A stretch of DNA of 64,000 nucleotides. It comes from Cloeon dipterum (taxonomy: Eukaryota > Arthropoda > Insecta > Ephemeroptera > Baetidae). Shown piece after piece: positions 61,771 to 64,000 of the stretch. The stretch's first letter is position 1; each line of letters opens with the position of its first letter. The stretch lies in contig NC_088789.1 in NCBI RefSeq assembly GCF_949628265.1, positions 9,106,886 to 9,170,885 of the forward strand. Reading direction: 5' to 3'. The position numbers and the translations under genes were made by a program. The notes under the pieces are model-generated. The model did no database searches and was not told the origin of the DNA. It was given only the letters and a program-made list of their open reading frames with translations.

Positions 61771-64000
61771 ATACGGAAGAGTAATAGTAAAAAGAATAAA
61801 TCATATAATAACTAATATGGTTTCAATTGAAAAGAGAGAGACATTGAAAAAACCGCGTATATATTTAATTGTGATAGTAAAATCCCAAGCAAAAAGTATA
61901 GGAACCTTTAATGTATAGCACTCTTGAATTTTAAGAATTCCTCCAATAGTTTCTCATAATAATTAATCGTCAAATAATCACGAACAAAAACGCAAAGGAT
62001 TTTTTGAGAGATCCATTGAAGAGAATTAAATAATCTCGATTGATAGCATATGTACTGTATAGTGATGTACCATTTCACTACACGTCCTCACTAATGCAAG
62101 GAGCGGGACACAAAATTCAAATTTTCAGTTTTTACGGGTAATTTTACGATTCCCAGTATTAAGTGAGGAGGATTAAACCTGGAGACCGCATTAGAAGCTT
62201 GTTTGCTTTGAACTTAGAGGTACTTTACATATAAGAGCGAGATGACAAAGCAACACTCAAGAATTATTATCAGCTTTAATCCAACGTGAAACATGGTGCG
62301 CGCGCTCTGCCTCTGATGGGAACGGAAAAGGTGGCGAGTTGCATTACAAATGTGCTGGCTTTTTCATTCATCGCGGCCACAAAAGGCAAAAAGTTGCAGT
62401 TGCATGCAGTTTTACTCGCTTGCACGAAACGGTTGCTTGTATGAAATAGAACATTATATTATATATAGTTGCTGGGCAAAGCTCCCCTTTGCAGCGCCTC
62501 CTAAATTGCTTCATAAAAAGCGTGGCGGGAAATCATATTTTATACACGAACGAGCGGCAGAGGAAAAACGTTGTCACAATTTGGCAAAAGGCAGGGTGTG
62601 CGCTATACACTTCTGCACCCTTATTGTGTGTGCGTGTATTCGTTTTCTCTTTTACGAGCAAGAAAGGGGTTAATTCATTGCATCAGCTTCATACGACGTT
62701 TTGAATATTGCAATCAAAGAGCGATGAAAGATTATTGCATCGATGGTAAGCACTTTTGGGATAAGTGAGTCAATTTGTTTCGTCGGAAAAATTGAATAAA
62801 TCGCAAACTGATAAATTGTTTTATAACATTTTTATCGTTGTTAATATATTAATAAAAAATGGTTAAAGCACGAACTGAATAAATATTCATCAAAGTCAGG
62901 CTAATATTAATTTGTGGAATGTTATAAACTAACTGGGCCGAAAATAAGAATGCTTTTAAAGCAAAAGGACTGAATGGTCCGGCGAATTGTTTGGTCCTAC
63001 GTGGGACTATTATTTGGTCCTACGATGGACCGGATGGTCCCTGCAAAATGGACTGTTTTAGTCCATTATCAAATCGACTCTGAAATTTTTGTTCCGATCG
63101 AACCGAATTTTTTGACTGGGTTTTATGAAAACAAATTGATAATATTTCTTACTTGGCAGACAACTTTCCATTTTCTTGCACGATTAGGAAACGAAAATTA
63201 AAAAATTGTGCAAGAGGAGATCAATCATTATGGTTTATTATTTTAAATTCGGATAATTTCAAGTCTCATCAGAAAACCTGGCCCTGAAAATACTCGCTAT
63301 TTTTAGTCTCCTCTGTTGGTCTCCATGCACTTTTTGAATTTTCACTTTCCGCAAGAAATTAGAGAAATTTCCAGAAAATTAGTGAAAAAAATAAAATATG
63401 GCATTTACAAAAATGTTGTCAATTTCTTATTGAATATTAAGATATATAATAATCCGATCACTTAAAGCTTGTAGAGGAAAAAGAATATCAACTCAGGGTA
63501 TAGTCAAATTTTCTAAATCATGCAAACGCACCTTGAGTGTCGTCCAAACTTTCTTCAAAAGCGAATAATGTTATTAATATAATTTTAGCATTTGGAAATC
63601 AAGATGCGCACTTGAAGAACGAATCACTTCCAAAAGCACGTTTTTCGCCTAAAAAGTGGAGATTTAATGCGATATAGTAAAATAAAACTTTAAGTTTTTG
63701 TATGGTGTCTCCTCAGGTTCTAATTAAATTCCAAGGTTTTTGTGTTTTTTTTTCTTCATATTTTTATTTAATTTGCTAGGCTTTATTGACGATAAGTTAA
63801 CGATATTAGTATATATGACATTCAAAATGAGTTGCCAAGAATATCGAGATAGAAATGAAAGACTTGAAAATTGATTGACAAAAGCGACCGACCCAATCTC
63901 TTGCTTGCAAATAAACTTGCGTTAAGCCTCTGTTTATTTTATCAATAGCATATATGGATAAGACCGTGGGGATAGGCCAAAAGGCGGCTTTTTTCTGTTC

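Larger units (their letters stand above)
55486..64000. other. Noncoding tail of the window
   Basis: Probably intron of the gene whose exon ends at 55485, or intergenic DNA. It contains a tRNA-like relic, an AC microsatellite, two fold-back elements, an isolated TATA box (60617-60624) and a G12 run (61045-61056). No exon with coding bias stands out. Confidence 0.5.

Overview
The window looks like nuclear DNA of an arthropod, most likely an insect. It is AT-rich and gene-sparse, coding is broken by introns with GT..AG ends, microsatellites are frequent, and the gene families match insect ones (Tis11, AnxB9/AnxB11-type annexins, RNPS1, CWF19L2). The order or species cannot be fixed from the sequence alone. 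All homology statements below come from recognising family motifs in the translated exons; no database was searched.

Layout. From 1 to about 16.1 kb I see no convincing gene, only microsatellites, a possible orphan promoter and one small ORF of note. At 18.0-28.7 kb lies Tis11 (ZFP36/TTP family, minus strand): a 20-codon first exon, a 9.67 kb intron and a large second exon with two CCCH fingers. Its AT-rich 3' flank carries UUAUUUAUU-type elements, the class of site this family binds. At 30.7-43.0 kb three annexin genes lie in tandem on the minus strand: a short-tailed AnxB9-like gene, an AnxB11/A7/A11-like gene with a GYPPA-repeat N-terminus, and a divergent annexin that has lost the canonical calcium loops in repeats 1-3. 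At 43.4-46.7 kb is RNPS1 (minus, first exon unresolved). At 48.0-49.7 kb is a plus-strand leucine-rich-repeat, possibly F-box-type, protein. At 50.0-53.4 kb is CWF19L2 (minus, 12 exons). A GC3-rich coding exon at 55.2 kb (plus) ends at a splice donor and probably starts an unidentified gene. The rest, to 64 kb, shows no clear gene.

Themes. Tis11, RNPS1 and CWF19L2 all act on mRNA (decay, exon-junction/splicing, late spliceosome/lariat turnover), but nothing shows that their proximity is functional. RNPS1 and the LRR gene lie head to head; the LRR gene and CWF19L2 lie tail to tail with stop codons about 300 bp apart.

Unexplained structure is mostly repetitive: a dispersed element with three same-orientation copies (33.7, 38.9, 45.7 kb), a second element in the first intron of AnxB9 and second intron of AnxB11, three large fold-back elements (44.1-44.5, 60.28-60.45, 61.47-61.77 kb), and a TA-flanked MITE-like element at 54.4-54.7 kb with a relative at 61.34 kb. 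Gene models were built by hand from reading frame and splice-site phase. They are strong for internal exons and weaker for first exons and UTRs.
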